This document shows, one piece after another, positions 16,667 to 25,133 of a stretch of 64,000 bases of DNA; within the stretch, counting starts at the first letter, position 1, and every line of letters begins with the position of its first letter. Under the pieces are notes generated by a model that worked only from the letters and a program-made list of their open reading frames with translations, ran no database searches and was not told the origin of the DNA. Source of the stretch: Mycobacterium asiaticum DSM 44297 (GTDB taxonomy: Bacteria > Actinomycetota > Actinomycetes > Mycobacteriales > Mycobacteriaceae); contig NZ_HG964938.1 in the NCBI RefSeq assembly GCF_000613245.1, forward strand, positions 153,928 through 217,927. Reading direction: 5' to 3'. The position numbers and the translations under genes were made by a program.

Positions 16667-17773
16667 TTACGCGGCTACCAGCTCCAATTCGGCGGGCGCG
16701 CCGGCCTTGCGGGGCAACCGCAGCGAGTCGGGCAGTGACAACCGCACGATCTTGCGGACCACGGTGCCGAACTGCTTGAGCAGCGGACCCTTGTTGTAGG
16801 GGATGCCGTAGCGCTCGCAGATCTCTTGCACCTCGGGCGCGATCTTGGGGTACCGGCGGGCCGGCATGTCCGGGAACAGGTGGTGCTCGATCTGGTGGGA
16901 CAGGTTGCCCGACAGCACGTGGAAGAGGTTGCCCCCGGTCAGGTTCGCCGAACCGAGCACCTGGCGGAAGTACCACTGGCCGCGGGTCTCGTCCTTGGTC
17001 TCCTCGATGGTGAATTCCTGGGTGCCGTCCGGGAAGTGGCCGCAGAAGATGATCATGTACGACCACACGTTGCGCATCAGGTTGGCCGTCAGGTTACCGG
17101 TGAATACGAACGGCGCAAACGGGCCGGCCAGCAGCGGGAAGGCGACGTAGTCCTTGAGCGACTGGCGACGCGTCTTCTTCCAGATCTCCTTCAGGGTGTC
17201 GCGCTTATCCCGCAGGCTGATCTCACCGGCGCGGATCCGCTCGGTTTCCAGTTCGTGCAGGGCGACGCCGTACTGGAACAGCACCATCAGCAGGAACGCA
17301 TAGACCGGGTTGCCCAGGAAGTACGGCGTCCAGCGTTGGTCCTCGCTCATCCGCAGGATGCCGTAGCCGATGTCACGGTCCATCCCCACGATGTTGGTGT
17401 GGGTGTGGTGCATGTAGTTGTGCGAGTGCCGCCACTGGTCGGCCGGGCAGGCGGTGTCCCACTCGAAGTCGCGGCCCGAGATCGCCGGGTCACGCATCCA
17501 GTCGTACTGGCCGTGCATGACGTTGTGGCCGATTTCCATGTTGTCCATGATTTTCGCGATGCCCAGCATTCCGGTGCCCAGCAGCCAGGCCGGCGGCAGG
17601 AACAGCAGCGCTCGGCCACCGACTTCCAGCCCGCGCTGGATCTTGATCATGCGGCGGATGTATTCGGCATCTTCCTCGCCGAGATCTGCCATCTCTCGTT
17701 CCTTGATGGCGTCGAGCTCGCGGCCGAAGGCCTCGGCCTGGTCCTTGGTCAGGGTGATCTTGTCCTGAGGCAT
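16667..17773 (-). CDS. desA3: Membrane acyl (stearoyl) desaturase, DesA3-like
   Basis: 368 aa with the three histidine clusters of integral-membrane di-iron desaturases: GHNVMH (His83-His87), HSHNYMHHTH (about 116-125) and QIEHHLF near the end. Hydrophobic stretches lie between them. It should introduce a delta-9 double bond into acyl-CoA using electrons from the ferredoxin reductase encoded 38 bp upstream, the same pairing as Rv3229c/Rv3230c in M. tuberculosis. AGGAGG precedes ATG 17773. A long hairpin follows the stop. Confidence 0.92.
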   Translation of the reverse strand: MPQDKITLTKDQAEAFGRELDAIKEREMADLGEEDAEYIRRMIKIQRGLEVGGRALLFLPPAWLLGTGMLGIAKIMDNMEIGHNVMHGQYDWMRDPAISGRDFEWDTACPADQWRHSHNYMHHTHTNIVGMDRDIGYGILRMSEDQRWTPYFLGNPVYAFLLMVLFQYGVALHELETERIRAGEISLRDKRDTLKEIWKKTRRQSLKDYVAFPLLAGPFAPFVFTGNLTANLMRNVWSYMIIFCGHFPDGTQEFTIEETKDETRGQWYFRQVLGSANLTGGNLFHVLSGNLSHQIEHHLFPDMPARRYPKIAPEVQEICERYGIPYNKGPLLKQFGTVVRKIVRLSLPDSLRLPRKAGAPAELELVAA

Positions 17774-17811
17774 GGCATTTCCTCCTAAGTCTTTGGGTTC
17801 TTGGTGGGTGC

Positions 17812-18897
17812 TCAGAGGTCGATTTCGACGTCGCCAACGGGGACGGTGACGCAGATCTGGACCTTCTCGTCGGGTCCGGTGGAGACGGCGCCGGTAACCA
17901 GATTGCGTACGGTGCCCGAGGTCTTGCGGCGCGTGCAGGTGTGGCAGATGCCCATCCGGCATCCGTTCTCCGGCGAAAGGCCGGCGGCTTCCGCCTGCTC
18001 CAGCAGGGGGCGACCGTCGTCGACGACGTCGACCTTGCTGCCGGCAAAGCTGACTCGCCCGCCGGTGGGATCAGCCGGCGCTTCGATCACCGGTGGCACG
18101 AAACTTTCGGTGAACACGTTTTCACAATGCTGCTTGACGGCGTCGACCAAAGCGGTTGGCCCGCAGACGAACACCGCGTCAGGCGAGTCCATCGCGGCGG
18201 CCAGGTGCTCGGCGCCGAAGCGGCCCTGCAGGTCGCCGTCACCGGACCGGGTGTAGCCGTGCAGCACCCGTACGCCGCGCATTTCGGCGAGCTCCTCGCG
18301 GTAGCACGCCTCTTGCGGGGTGCGGGCGTAGTGCACGAACGCGATCTCGCCCTTGCGGAATTGCGGGTGCCGCTCGGCGACCAGGGTGCGCAGCATCGCC
18401 ATGACGGGCGTGATGCCGCTGCCGCCGGACACGAACAGGATCCGCTTGGGCCGGTGCACCGGCAGCACGAAGTCGCCGCCGACGCCGTCGAGGCCGACCA
18501 CCATGCCGCGACGGGCCCGTTCGTACAGGTAGGAGGAGACCAGGCCGCCGTCGTGCACGCCGACGGTCAGCTCGAGCTGGGCGCTGCCTTCGACGTTGGC
18601 CGGGGAGTAGCAGCGGCTGTGCCTGCGGCCGTCGATCTCAACCGTGACGTTGACGAACTGTCCGGCCTTGACGGTGTAGCGGTCAGTGAACGCGGCGTTC
18701 GGTGCCAACGTCAGCGTGACGCTGCGCGGCGTGCTGCGCCTTACGTCCACCACCTTGGCGCGGGCCTCCCCCGACGTCCAGGTCGGCGCCACAAGCTCGG
18801 TGTACCGGTCGACGCCGTGCGGCCCGGTGAGCAGATCGATAAGGTCGGAACTCAGGACCCGCTTGGCGATCGTCCGAGTGAAAGTTTGAGTGAACAT
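17812..18897 (-). CDS. FAD- and 2Fe-2S-containing oxidoreductase (desaturase electron donor)
   Basis: 361 aa. A ferredoxin-NADP reductase module (HSRCYSPAN flavin motif, then the VSGGSGITPVMAMLRTL nucleotide motif) is fused to a C-terminal plant-type 2Fe-2S domain with CRMGICHTC and a late fourth Cys (VQICVT). It should carry electrons from NADPH to the desaturase downstream. ATG 18897 (MFTQTFTRTIAKRV) is used; the frame opens 22 codons further up, into the operator of the divergent TetR. Confidence 0.9.
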   Translation of the reverse strand: MFTQTFTRTIAKRVLSSDLIDLLTGPHGVDRYTELVAPTWTSGEARAKVVDVRRSTPRSVTLTLAPNAAFTDRYTVKAGQFVNVTVEIDGRRHSRCYSPANVEGSAQLELTVGVHDGGLVSSYLYERARRGMVVGLDGVGGDFVLPVHRPKRILFVSGGSGITPVMAMLRTLVAERHPQFRKGEIAFVHYARTPQEACYREELAEMRGVRVLHGYTRSGDGDLQGRFGAEHLAAAMDSPDAVFVCGPTALVDAVKQHCENVFTESFVPPVIEAPADPTGGRVSFAGSKVDVVDDGRPLLEQAEAAGLSPENGCRMGICHTCTRRKTSGTVRNLVTGAVSTGPDEKVQICVTVPVGDVEIDL

Positions 18898-18957
18898 GTG
18901 TACACCGTCGCACCGTTTCCCGCAGGTGGTCAAGGGTTTCGTCAGCTCTGTGTTACG

Positions 18958-18972
18958 GTTCACATAGTGAAC
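18958..18972. promoter_or_regulatory. GTTCAC-N3-GTGAAC operator over the TetR start codon
   Basis: A perfect 6-3-6 inverted repeat, GTTCAC-ATA-GTGAAC, covers the GTG start of the TetR gene at 18967 and lies 60 bp upstream of the reductase start. The position implies autorepression together with control of the reductase-desaturase operon. Assignment to this TetR is by location. Confidence 0.65.
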
Positions 18973-19665
18973 AGTCGTACTCCTAGCTCACATTCGCGGC
19001 GATCGGGCCAGGACAGAGCCCGTGATTCGCGCAATTCCAACGGGCGGGAAAGCCCGTCGCGGGAGGAACGCAAGGAAGCCACCAGGCGCGCGATCATCGC
19101 GGCGGCCCTCAAGGCGCTCAACGACCGCAGCTTCAGCGGGCTGAGTCTGCGGGAGGTGACGCGGGAGGCCGGGATCGTGCCTGCGGCGTTCTACCGGCAC
19201 TTCGAGTCGATGGAGGCGCTCGGCCTGGTGCTCATCGACGAATCGTTCCGCAGCCTGCGGGACACGCTGCGCGGCGCCCGCGCGGGCAAACTGGACCCAA
19301 ATCGGGTGATCGAATCGTCGGTGGAGATTCTGATCGGCAGCGTCGCCGAACAGCGCGAACACTGGCGCTTCATCGCCCGCGAACGCTCCACCGGGGTCTC
19401 GGTGCTGCGGTATGCGATCCGGACCGAGATCCGGCTGATCACTTCCGAGCTGGCCACCGACCTGGCGCGCTTCCCGCGACTAAACGAATGGAGCACCGAA
19501 GACCTCAATGTGCTGGCAAGCCTCTTCGTGAACTCGATGATCGTGATCGCCGAGGCCATCGAGGACGCGCAGAGCAGCGAAGCGCTACAGGATATTCACC
19601 GGATCGCGGTCAAGCAGCTGCGCATGATCGCGATCGGGGTGGCCGGCTGGAAAAGCAATCCCTGA
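18967..19665 (+). CDS. TetR family regulator of the desaturase operon
   Basis: 232 aa. An unusually long basic/Ser-rich N-terminal tail (about 40 residues) precedes the TetR domain LSLREVTREAGIVPAAFYRHFESMEAL. The C-terminal part is helical. The GTG start lies inside a palindrome. Divergent placement from an acyl desaturase suggests a fatty-acid or acyl-CoA-responsive repressor in the manner of DesT, an inference from context only. It converges directly with a small acidic protein gene whose stop abuts its own. Confidence 0.87.
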   Translation: MNSRTPSSHSRRSGQDRARDSRNSNGRESPSREERKEATRRAIIAAALKALNDRSFSGLSLREVTREAGIVPAAFYRHFESMEALGLVLIDESFRSLRDTLRGARAGKLDPNRVIESSVEILIGSVAEQREHWRFIARERSTGVSVLRYAIRTEIRLITSELATDLARFPRLNEWSTEDLNVLASLFVNSMIVIAEAIEDAQSSEALQDIHRIAVKQLRMIAIGVAGWKSNP

Positions 19666-20022
19666 CTACTCGTCGACCACCTGGTAGAGCGAATCGCCGT
19701 CTTCGGGTGCGCCGTCGACCTGGCCCCGATGGGCCCGGCCTGTTTCGTCGTCCGGGACAGGGCCGGTGGCCGCCAGCTCGGTGACATCGGGTTGTTCGGC
19801 GGCAAGTCGCGCGTCGAGCGATTCGCCCTCCCGTTCCTCGCGCGCGGTCATGCCGAATTTGTCGGCACCGCTCCAGTCCTCGGGCGGGTCGACAACGACG
19901 TCCCCGTCGTCGTTGCGCAGCTCGTCGGAGTCGGTGGACTCTTCCGCGTTCAGGGTGTCGCCGGGGCCGCCTTCTTCGGGGAAGTCGGCGGCATCGACAG
20001 AACCTGCGTCATCGGTAGCCAT
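19666..20022 (-). CDS. Small acidic DUF5709-like protein
   Basis: 118 aa, very rich in Asp and Glu with no hydrophobic core segment. It contains DDGDVVVDPPEDWSGADKFG and the ESLDARLAAEQPDV pattern typical of the actinobacterial DUF5709 family, probably a disordered protein of unknown role. The start ATG 20022 is chosen where the acidic composition begins; the upstream open part resembles non-coding sequence. It abuts the TetR stop. Confidence 0.7.
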   Translation of the reverse strand: MATDDAGSVDAADFPEEGGPGDTLNAEESTDSDELRNDDGDVVVDPPEDWSGADKFGMTAREEREGESLDARLAAEQPDVTELAATGPVPDDETGRAHRGQVDGAPEDGDSLYQVVDE

Positions 20023-20132
20023 TGGCCACGGTTGCCCGCAAGATATGGCCGCTAAACCCGCCCAGAACGACAGCGGATAACCTCCGCTGACCTTCAGCGT
20101 TTCGCGGGTGACGAAGGACGCGTTCGGAGCGC

Positions 20133-20738
20133 CTACCGCGGGTCCCGCCACATCGGCCACAAAGTCGGACCACCGTCGGGCAAGACGATCTCTCCGGTGA
20201 CCCGAAAACCGAAACGCTCGTAATACGGCACATTTTCGGGTTTGCTGGACTCGAGGTACGCGGGACAGTATTCGGCATCGCAGCGGTCCAGCCGAGACCG
20301 CATCAGGACCTGGCCGAAGCCGCGCCCGCGGACGCCCGGATCGCTGCCGATGACGGCGAGATACCAGTGCGGTTCCTCCGGGTGCTTGCTCTTCATCAGC
20401 TCCTGCAGGCCCCGCGCCTTAGCCGTCCGGAAACCGAACACGCGCAGAAATGTCGGCGTCTGCGCCAGCTGCGCGCGGCGCGATTCCTGCCATCGATTCG
20501 GCGGATCCCAGAGCGCGGCCGCGCCGATCCCGGGGCCGTCGCACGCCACTTCCACGCCGCCCGCACCCAGGTGGTGATGGCGTGTCATGGTGGTGAACAG
20601 CCGCGACAGGTGCGCGCGGCGCTTAGCGGCGTCGGGCAGCAACCAGAGCGAAACCGGATCGTCGAAGAATGCCCGACCCAGGGTGCGTCCCAGTTCACGA
20701 AGATCTGCTTGCTGCGCCGCGCGCGCCTGCGGGGTCAT
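20133..20738 (-). CDS. GNAT family N-acetyltransferase (copy 1)
   Basis: 201 aa with the GNAT acetyl-CoA loop VIGSDPGVRGRGFGQVLM and the C-terminal PYYERFGFRVTGEI. It resembles M. tuberculosis Rv0133. A second 201-aa copy, about 70% identical by eye, lies 21 bp upstream in the same direction. Both end in GGPTLWPMWRDPR. Acceptor substrate unknown. Confidence 0.9.
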   Translation of the reverse strand: MTPQARAAQQADLRELGRTLGRAFFDDPVSLWLLPDAAKRRAHLSRLFTTMTRHHHLGAGGVEVACDGPGIGAAALWDPPNRWQESRRAQLAQTPTFLRVFGFRTAKARGLQELMKSKHPEEPHWYLAVIGSDPGVRGRGFGQVLMRSRLDRCDAEYCPAYLESSKPENVPYYERFGFRVTGEIVLPDGGPTLWPMWRDPR

Positions 20739-20759
20739 GTCAACAGGCTAGTAGCCCGG

Positions 20760-21365
20760 TCAGCGGGGATCCCGCCACATCGGCCACAGCGTTGGACCGC
20801 CCTCCGGAAGGACGATTTCACCGGTGACCGCGAAGCCGAAACGACGGTAATACGGCAGGTTTTCGGCTTTGGTCGATTCGAGGTAGGCCGGGCAGTATTC
20901 GCCGTCGCAACGTGCGAGACTCGAACGCATCAGCGCCTGTCCGAAACCTCTGCCGCGCAATGCGGGATCGCTGCCGATGGCGGACAGATACCAATGCGGT
21001 TCGTCGGGGTGCACCCGGTGCATTGCTTCCTGCAATGCCCTGCCCCGCCCGCTGCGAAAGCCGAACACCCGCAGGAATGCCGGGACCTGCGCGAGCAGCG
21101 TCCAGCGGGATTCCCGCCAGCGATGGGGCGGGTCCCAAAGCGCCGCCGCACCGATCACCTCGCCATCGGTCGCCACTTGCACGCCGCCGCCGGCCAGATG
21201 GTGGTGACGCGTCATGGTCGCGAACAACCGATTCAATTTGGCCGGCCGCGCTTTTGGGTCCGGAAGGATCCAGGCCATGATCGGGTCGTCATTGAACGCC
21301 TCCGCCATGGTTTGCGCCAATTCGCCGATATCCGCCTGCTGCGCCGGACGTACCCGAGGGTTCAT
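20760..21365 (-). CDS. GNAT family N-acetyltransferase (copy 2)
   Basis: 201 aa, a tandem paralogue of the downstream gene: same length, same MTRHHHL, AALWDPP and HWYLSAIGSDPALRGRGFGQALM motifs. ATG 21365 (MNPRVRPAQQADIGEL) aligns with the start of the other copy; the frame is open 36 codons further. The pair arose by local duplication and probably shares one promoter upstream of 21365. Substrate unknown. Confidence 0.9.
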   Translation of the reverse strand: MNPRVRPAQQADIGELAQTMAEAFNDDPIMAWILPDPKARPAKLNRLFATMTRHHHLAGGGVQVATDGEVIGAAALWDPPHRWRESRWTLLAQVPAFLRVFGFRSGRGRALQEAMHRVHPDEPHWYLSAIGSDPALRGRGFGQALMRSSLARCDGEYCPAYLESTKAENLPYYRRFGFAVTGEIVLPEGGPTLWPMWRDPR

Positions 21366-21461
21366 GAGGCATGAGGCTAGACGGCGTGCTCGGATAGTCT
21401 TGGAAAACTCGCGAAAATAGTTGCGCGACAGTAGGTTACGGTGACACTCGAATAGGAGCCA

Positions 21462-21490
21462 ATATCGGCTCATATGCGGCTTATATCGGC
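21462..21490. repeat. Three helically phased ATAT(G)CGGC repeats
   Basis: ATATCGGC (21462), ATATGCGGC (21472) and ATATCGGC (21483) recur every 10-11 bp, so they lie on one face of the helix. They sit in the divergent region between GNAT copy 2 and the GAF-ANTAR gene, 49-77 bp before the latter's proposed start, and are a candidate cooperative activator or repressor site. Confidence 0.45.
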
Positions 21491-21538
21491 CGTAAGATGG
21501 GACACGGCGCGCTGTCGGGTGCGCCGAAAGGACGGCTC

Positions 21539-22243
21539 GTGAAACAGAACAGTGGCCTCCTACATCAGCAGATCGCGGATTTGGCCCGCGATCTGCACAA
21601 CCGCCCCGGCACCGATAGCGAGGCCGTCATCGACCAATTGGTCGCCGAGGCCGCACATACGATTCCCGGGGCCCAGTACGCGGGGCTTACCGTGGCCAGT
21701 CGGCACGGTCAGATCTCAACGCAGGCCAGCACCCACCGGTGGCCGAGGTGGCTTGACGAGATCCAACAGCGATATCAAGAGGGACCGTGTCTGATTGCCG
21801 CCTGGGAGCACCACACCGTGCGGGTCGATGACCTGGCGGCCGAGACACGCTGGCCGCGGTATCGCCGCTCCGCCCTCGCCGAAACACCGATTCGGTCGAT
21901 CCTGTCGTTCGAATTGTTCACCAGCACCCACACCCTCGGTGCGCTGAACGTGTATGCCGACGTACCCCACGCCTTCGATAAGGAGGCCGTGGAGATCGGG
22001 TTTGTCTTCGCCACGCACGCAGCGCTCGTGTGGGACAGCGTCCAGCGCGAACGCAACTTCCAGAGCGCGCTGGCCAGTCGGGACATCATCGGTCAGGCCA
22101 AGGGGATGCTGATGCATCAGTTCGACATAGACGCGGTGCGCGCCTTCGAACTGCTCAAGCGGCTCTCGCAGGAATCCAATACGCCGCTGGTCAATGTCGC
22201 GCGTGCGGTGGTCGAACTCAGGCGACGGATCGCCGAGGGCTAG
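21539..22243 (+). CDS. GAF and ANTAR domain-containing RNA-binding regulator
   Basis: 234 aa. An N-terminal GAF domain (about 20-165, with FELFTSTHTLGALNVYAD) is joined to an ANTAR domain: SRDIIGQAKGMLMHQFDIDAVRAFELLKRLSQESN. ANTAR proteins bind paired hexaloop hairpins in nascent RNA and prevent termination. GTG 21539 has GAAAGGA eight bases upstream and is preferred over ATG 21497, which has none. Its 3' end overlaps the convergent membrane gene by 26 bp. Confidence 0.88.
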   Translation: MKQNSGLLHQQIADLARDLHNRPGTDSEAVIDQLVAEAAHTIPGAQYAGLTVASRHGQISTQASTHRWPRWLDEIQQRYQEGPCLIAAWEHHTVRVDDLAAETRWPRYRRSALAETPIRSILSFELFTSTHTLGALNVYADVPHAFDKEAVEIGFVFATHAALVWDSVQRERNFQSALASRDIIGQAKGMLMHQFDIDAVRAFELLKRLSQESNTPLVNVARAVVELRRRIAEG

Positions 22244-22661
22244 CGGCACGCAGGAAGGCGATCCCGGCGGTGGCCATCGCCAGAGCGGAGCCTATTTCCC
22301 CGACCGCCGTCACCCAGGAGAACCAGGTCACTCCCGAGCCCGCAACGGGATTGATGAAGCTGTCGCTCAGCGGTCCCCACCGGGGCAGCAGATGCGCGGC
22401 ACCGAAGCCCACCGCGCTGGTTAGGCCGAGCGTGACAGCCGCGTGCGGCGCCCATCGGTTTCGCCGCAGCACCAGCGCGAGGGTGACCGCGGCGGCAACT
22501 ATCTGAATGTTGCCCGCCATCATCACCGCCGGCGGAATTACATCCATCCCCCGCCGAAAGTGGTCAGCGGCATGCAATGCCAGCGCAACGGCGAAAACCA
22601 TTGTCGCCCGGAAGAACTTGAGTTCCAGGCCGGACCTGGAATCAGCAATTCGGTTGGTCAT
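22218..22661 (-). CDS. Small integral membrane protein, four predicted helices
   Basis: 147 aa with hydrophobic segments near residues 20-36, 47-66, 75-93 and 112-135. The HAADHFRRGMD and HLLPRWGPLSDSF motifs are shared with an actinobacterial family of unknown function as far as I can recall. ATG 22661 has AGGGGTG upstream. A GTAGTACTAC palindrome (22690-22699) lies between it and the divergent fadE1. Confidence 0.75.
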   Translation of the reverse strand: MTNRIADSRSGLELKFFRATMVFAVALALHAADHFRRGMDVIPPAVMMAGNIQIVAAAVTLALVLRRNRWAPHAAVTLGLTSAVGFGAAHLLPRWGPLSDSFINPVAGSGVTWFSWVTAVGEIGSALAMATAGIAFLRAASPRRSVA

Positions 22662-22783
22662 GAACCACACCCCTTAACTACTACCCACCGTAGTACTACT
22701 AGCGGTCGAACACAAGGCACCTACGATGGTGTCGCTGGTGAAACGATGCCGGTGCGACGGTGCACCGGGGAACGGTGCCGACG

Positions 22784-24077
22784 ATGTGGGACTTCGAGAC
22801 AGACCCGGAATACCAGGCGAAACTGGACTGGGTGGAGAAATTCATGGTCGAGGAGCTCGAGCCCCTCGACTTGGTCGCGCTTGACCCGTACGACAAGAAG
22901 AACGCCGAGATGATGGCTGTGCTGCGACCGCTGCAGCAGCAAGTCAAAGACCAGGGTTTGTGGGCCGCGCACCTGCGGCCCGAACTCGGCGGCCAGGGTT
23001 TCGGCCAGGTGAAGCTGGCTTTGCTCAACGAGATCCTGGGGCGATCGCGTTGGGCGCCATCGGTGTTCGGCTGCCAGGCACCGGATTCGGGCAATGCCGA
23101 AATCCTGGCGCTGTTCGGCACCGACGAGCAAAAGGCGCGGTACCTGCAGCCGTTGCTCGACGGTGAGATCACCTCCTGCTATTCGATGACCGAGCCGCAA
23201 GGCGGCTCGGACCCAGGACTTTTCGTCACGGCCGCCACCCGGGACGGTGACGACTGGATCATCAACGGCGAAAAATGGTTCTCCACCAACGCCAAACATG
23301 CGTCCTTCTTCATCGTCATGGCTGTCACCAACCCGAGGCCGTACCTACGAGAAGATGTCGCTGTTCATCGTGCCGGCCGAGACGCCGGGCATCGAGATCG
23401 TGCGCAACGTCGGGGTGGGAGCCGAATCCGCCAAGCGGGCCAGCCACGGTTACGTCCGTTACAAGGATGTGCGGGTGCCGGTCGATCATGTGCTCGGCGG
23501 CGAGGGCCAGGCGTTCATGATCGCCCAGACCCGGCTCGGTGGCGGGCGGATTCACCACGCCATGCGAACGATCGCGTTGGCGCGCAGGGCATTTGACATG
23601 ATGTGCGAGCGCGCGGTGTCGCGCCAGACCCGGCACGGGCGGCTGTCCGACTTCCAGATGACCCAGGAGAAGATCGCCGACAGCTGGATTCAGATCGAGC
23701 AGTTCCGGCTGCTGGTGCTGCGCACCGCGTGGCTGATCGACAAGCACCACGACTACCAAAAGGTGCGTCGTGACATCGCGGCGGTGAAGGTGGCCATGCC
23801 GCAGGTGTTGCACGACGTGGCCCAGCGGGCGCTGCATTTGCACGGCGCCCTGGGCGTCTCCGATGAGATGCCGTTCGTCAAGATGCTGATCGCCGCGGAG
23901 TCTCTTGGCATCGCCGACGGGGCCACCGAGTTGCACAAGATGACGGTGGCGCGCCGTACGCTGCGCGAGTATCAGCCCGTCACAACGCCTTTCCCGTCAC
24001 AGCACATTCCGACCCGCAAGGCCGAGGCCGAGGCGCGACTGGCCGCGCGACTGGAACACTCGATCGCCGAGTTCTGA
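22784..24077 (+). pseudogene. fadE1: Acyl-CoA dehydrogenase FadE1-like, frameshifted
   Basis: The first part (22784 to about 23335) gives a normal acyl-CoA dehydrogenase N-terminus: YSMTEPQGGSDPG FAD/substrate motif and DDWIINGEKWFSTNAKHASFF. The frame is then lost and resumes in another frame at YEKMSLFIVPAETPGIEI, continuing intact through LHGALGVSDEMPF to the stop at 24077. The total length is not a multiple of three. The break lies between 23330 and 23350, in C-rich sequence where two missing Cs would restore the frame. Position before htdZ matches M. tuberculosis Rv0131c. It is either a true pseudogene or a homopolymer error. Confidence 0.85.
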
Positions 24078-24091
24078 CGCCGCTTTACCCT

Positions 24092-24112
24092 GCGCGAGCG
24101 CCACTCTCGCGC
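24092..24112. terminator. Hairpin between convergent fadE1 and htdZ
   Basis: GCGCGAG and CTCGCGC form a 7-bp GC-rich stem around a 7-nt loop, 15 bp after the fadE1 stop and 28 bp from the htdZ stop. Without a T-tract it is a candidate bidirectional U-less terminator. Confidence 0.45.
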
Positions 24113-24139
24113 CTCGCGCTGCCCTGGCGCTGCCCTGGT

Positions 24140-24595
24140 CTAGGTGATGTACCGCACGATGCTTTCGGCCACACACGCCGGCTTGGCCGACCCGTCGATC
24201 TCGACCGTGGTCGACACCACCGCCTGCACAGCGCCGTTGCCCACGTCGTCGACACTGACCAGCGAGCTGGTCGCCCGCACGCGCGAACCCACCGGCACCG
24301 GCGCCGGGAAGCGAACCTTGTTCAGCCCGTAGTTGATTGCCAGCTTGATGCCCTTGACGGTGTACATGTCGTGCTGCAGCCGAGGCAGCAGCGACAACGT
24401 CATGAACCCGTGGGCGATGGTCGTGCCGAATGGGCCCTTCGCGGCCCGTTCGGGATCGACGTGGATCCACTGGTGATCACCCGTCGCGTCGGCGAACAGG
24501 TTGACCTCCTCCTGGCTGATCGTCACCCAGTCGCTCTGCCCGATCGTTTCGCCCGCGGCGGCGGCGAGGTCAGTGACTGACTCGAAAGTGCGCAT
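24140..24595 (-). CDS. htdZ: (R)-specific 3-hydroxyacyl dehydratase HtdZ
   Basis: 151 aa MaoC-like single hotdog domain. The hydratase-2 motif FADATGDHQWIHVDPERAAKGPFG supplies the catalytic Asp and His. It hydrates or dehydrates (3R)-hydroxyacyl-CoA/enoyl-CoA esters. Size and sequence match M. tuberculosis Rv0130. GAGGAG precedes ATG 24595. The phosphoesterase gene diverges 35 bp away. Confidence 0.93.
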   Translation of the reverse strand: MRTFESVTDLAAAAGETIGQSDWVTISQEEVNLFADATGDHQWIHVDPERAAKGPFGTTIAHGFMTLSLLPRLQHDMYTVKGIKLAINYGLNKVRFPAPVPVGSRVRATSSLVSVDDVGNGAVQAVVSTTVEIDGSAKPACVAESIVRYIT

Positions 24596-24629
24596 GGTCT
24601 CTCCTCTGCTGGGGGTATGCATAGAACTT

Positions 24630-25133
24630 ATGCGGCTCCTGCTGATCGCCGACACGCACATCCCGAAACGGGCCCGCGACCTACCCGCACGGGTCTGGGA
24701 CGAGGTCGCGGCGGCCGACGTCGTCCTCCACGCCGGCGACTGGGTGGTGCCCGAGTTGCTCGACTCGCTGGAAGCCAGGGCCAAGCGGCTGATCGCCTGC
24801 TGGGGCAACAACGACGGTGACGAGCTGCGGTCACGCTTGCCCGAACGCGCCGACGCCCAACTGGCCGGGCTGCGCTTCACCGTGGTGCACGAGACGGGTG
24901 CCGCAGCGGGGCGCGAGGCGCGGATGTCGCGGCTCTACCCCGATACCGACGTGCTGGTGTTCGGCCACAGTCACATCCCGTGGGACACCACGACGCCGAG
25001 CGGCCTGCGGTTGCTGAACCCGGGCTCGCCGACGGACCGCCGGCGGCAACCGTTCTGCACCTACATGACTGTCACGCTGCAGGATGCGACTATGGTCGTC
25101 ACCCTCGAGCGACTCAGGCCTGGTGACCGATGA
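24630..25133 (+). CDS. Metallophosphoesterase (YfcE/MJ0936-type phosphodiesterase)
   Basis: 167 aa. The full set of metal ligands is visible: IADTHIP, HAGDW, GNNDGD, VVHE and FGHSH. The fold is a compact calcineurin-like phosphoesterase without accessory domains. The physiological substrate is unknown; phosphodiesters are usual for the family. ATG 24630 starts directly at MRLLLIADTH. The 3' end overlaps the convergent lipocalin gene by 20 bp. Confidence 0.9.
   Translation: MRLLLIADTHIPKRARDLPARVWDEVAAADVVLHAGDWVVPELLDSLEARAKRLIACWGNNDGDELRSRLPERADAQLAGLRFTVVHETGAAAGREARMSRLYPDTDVLVFGHSHIPWDTTTPSGLRLLNPGSPTDRRRQPFCTYMTVTLQDATMVVTLERLRPGDR

Noticed and set aside
22690..22699. GTAGTACTAC palindrome between the membrane protein gene and fadE1 as an operator
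   Set aside because: It is short, no regulator gene is adjacent, and a 10-bp palindrome is expected by chance several times in a window of this size.
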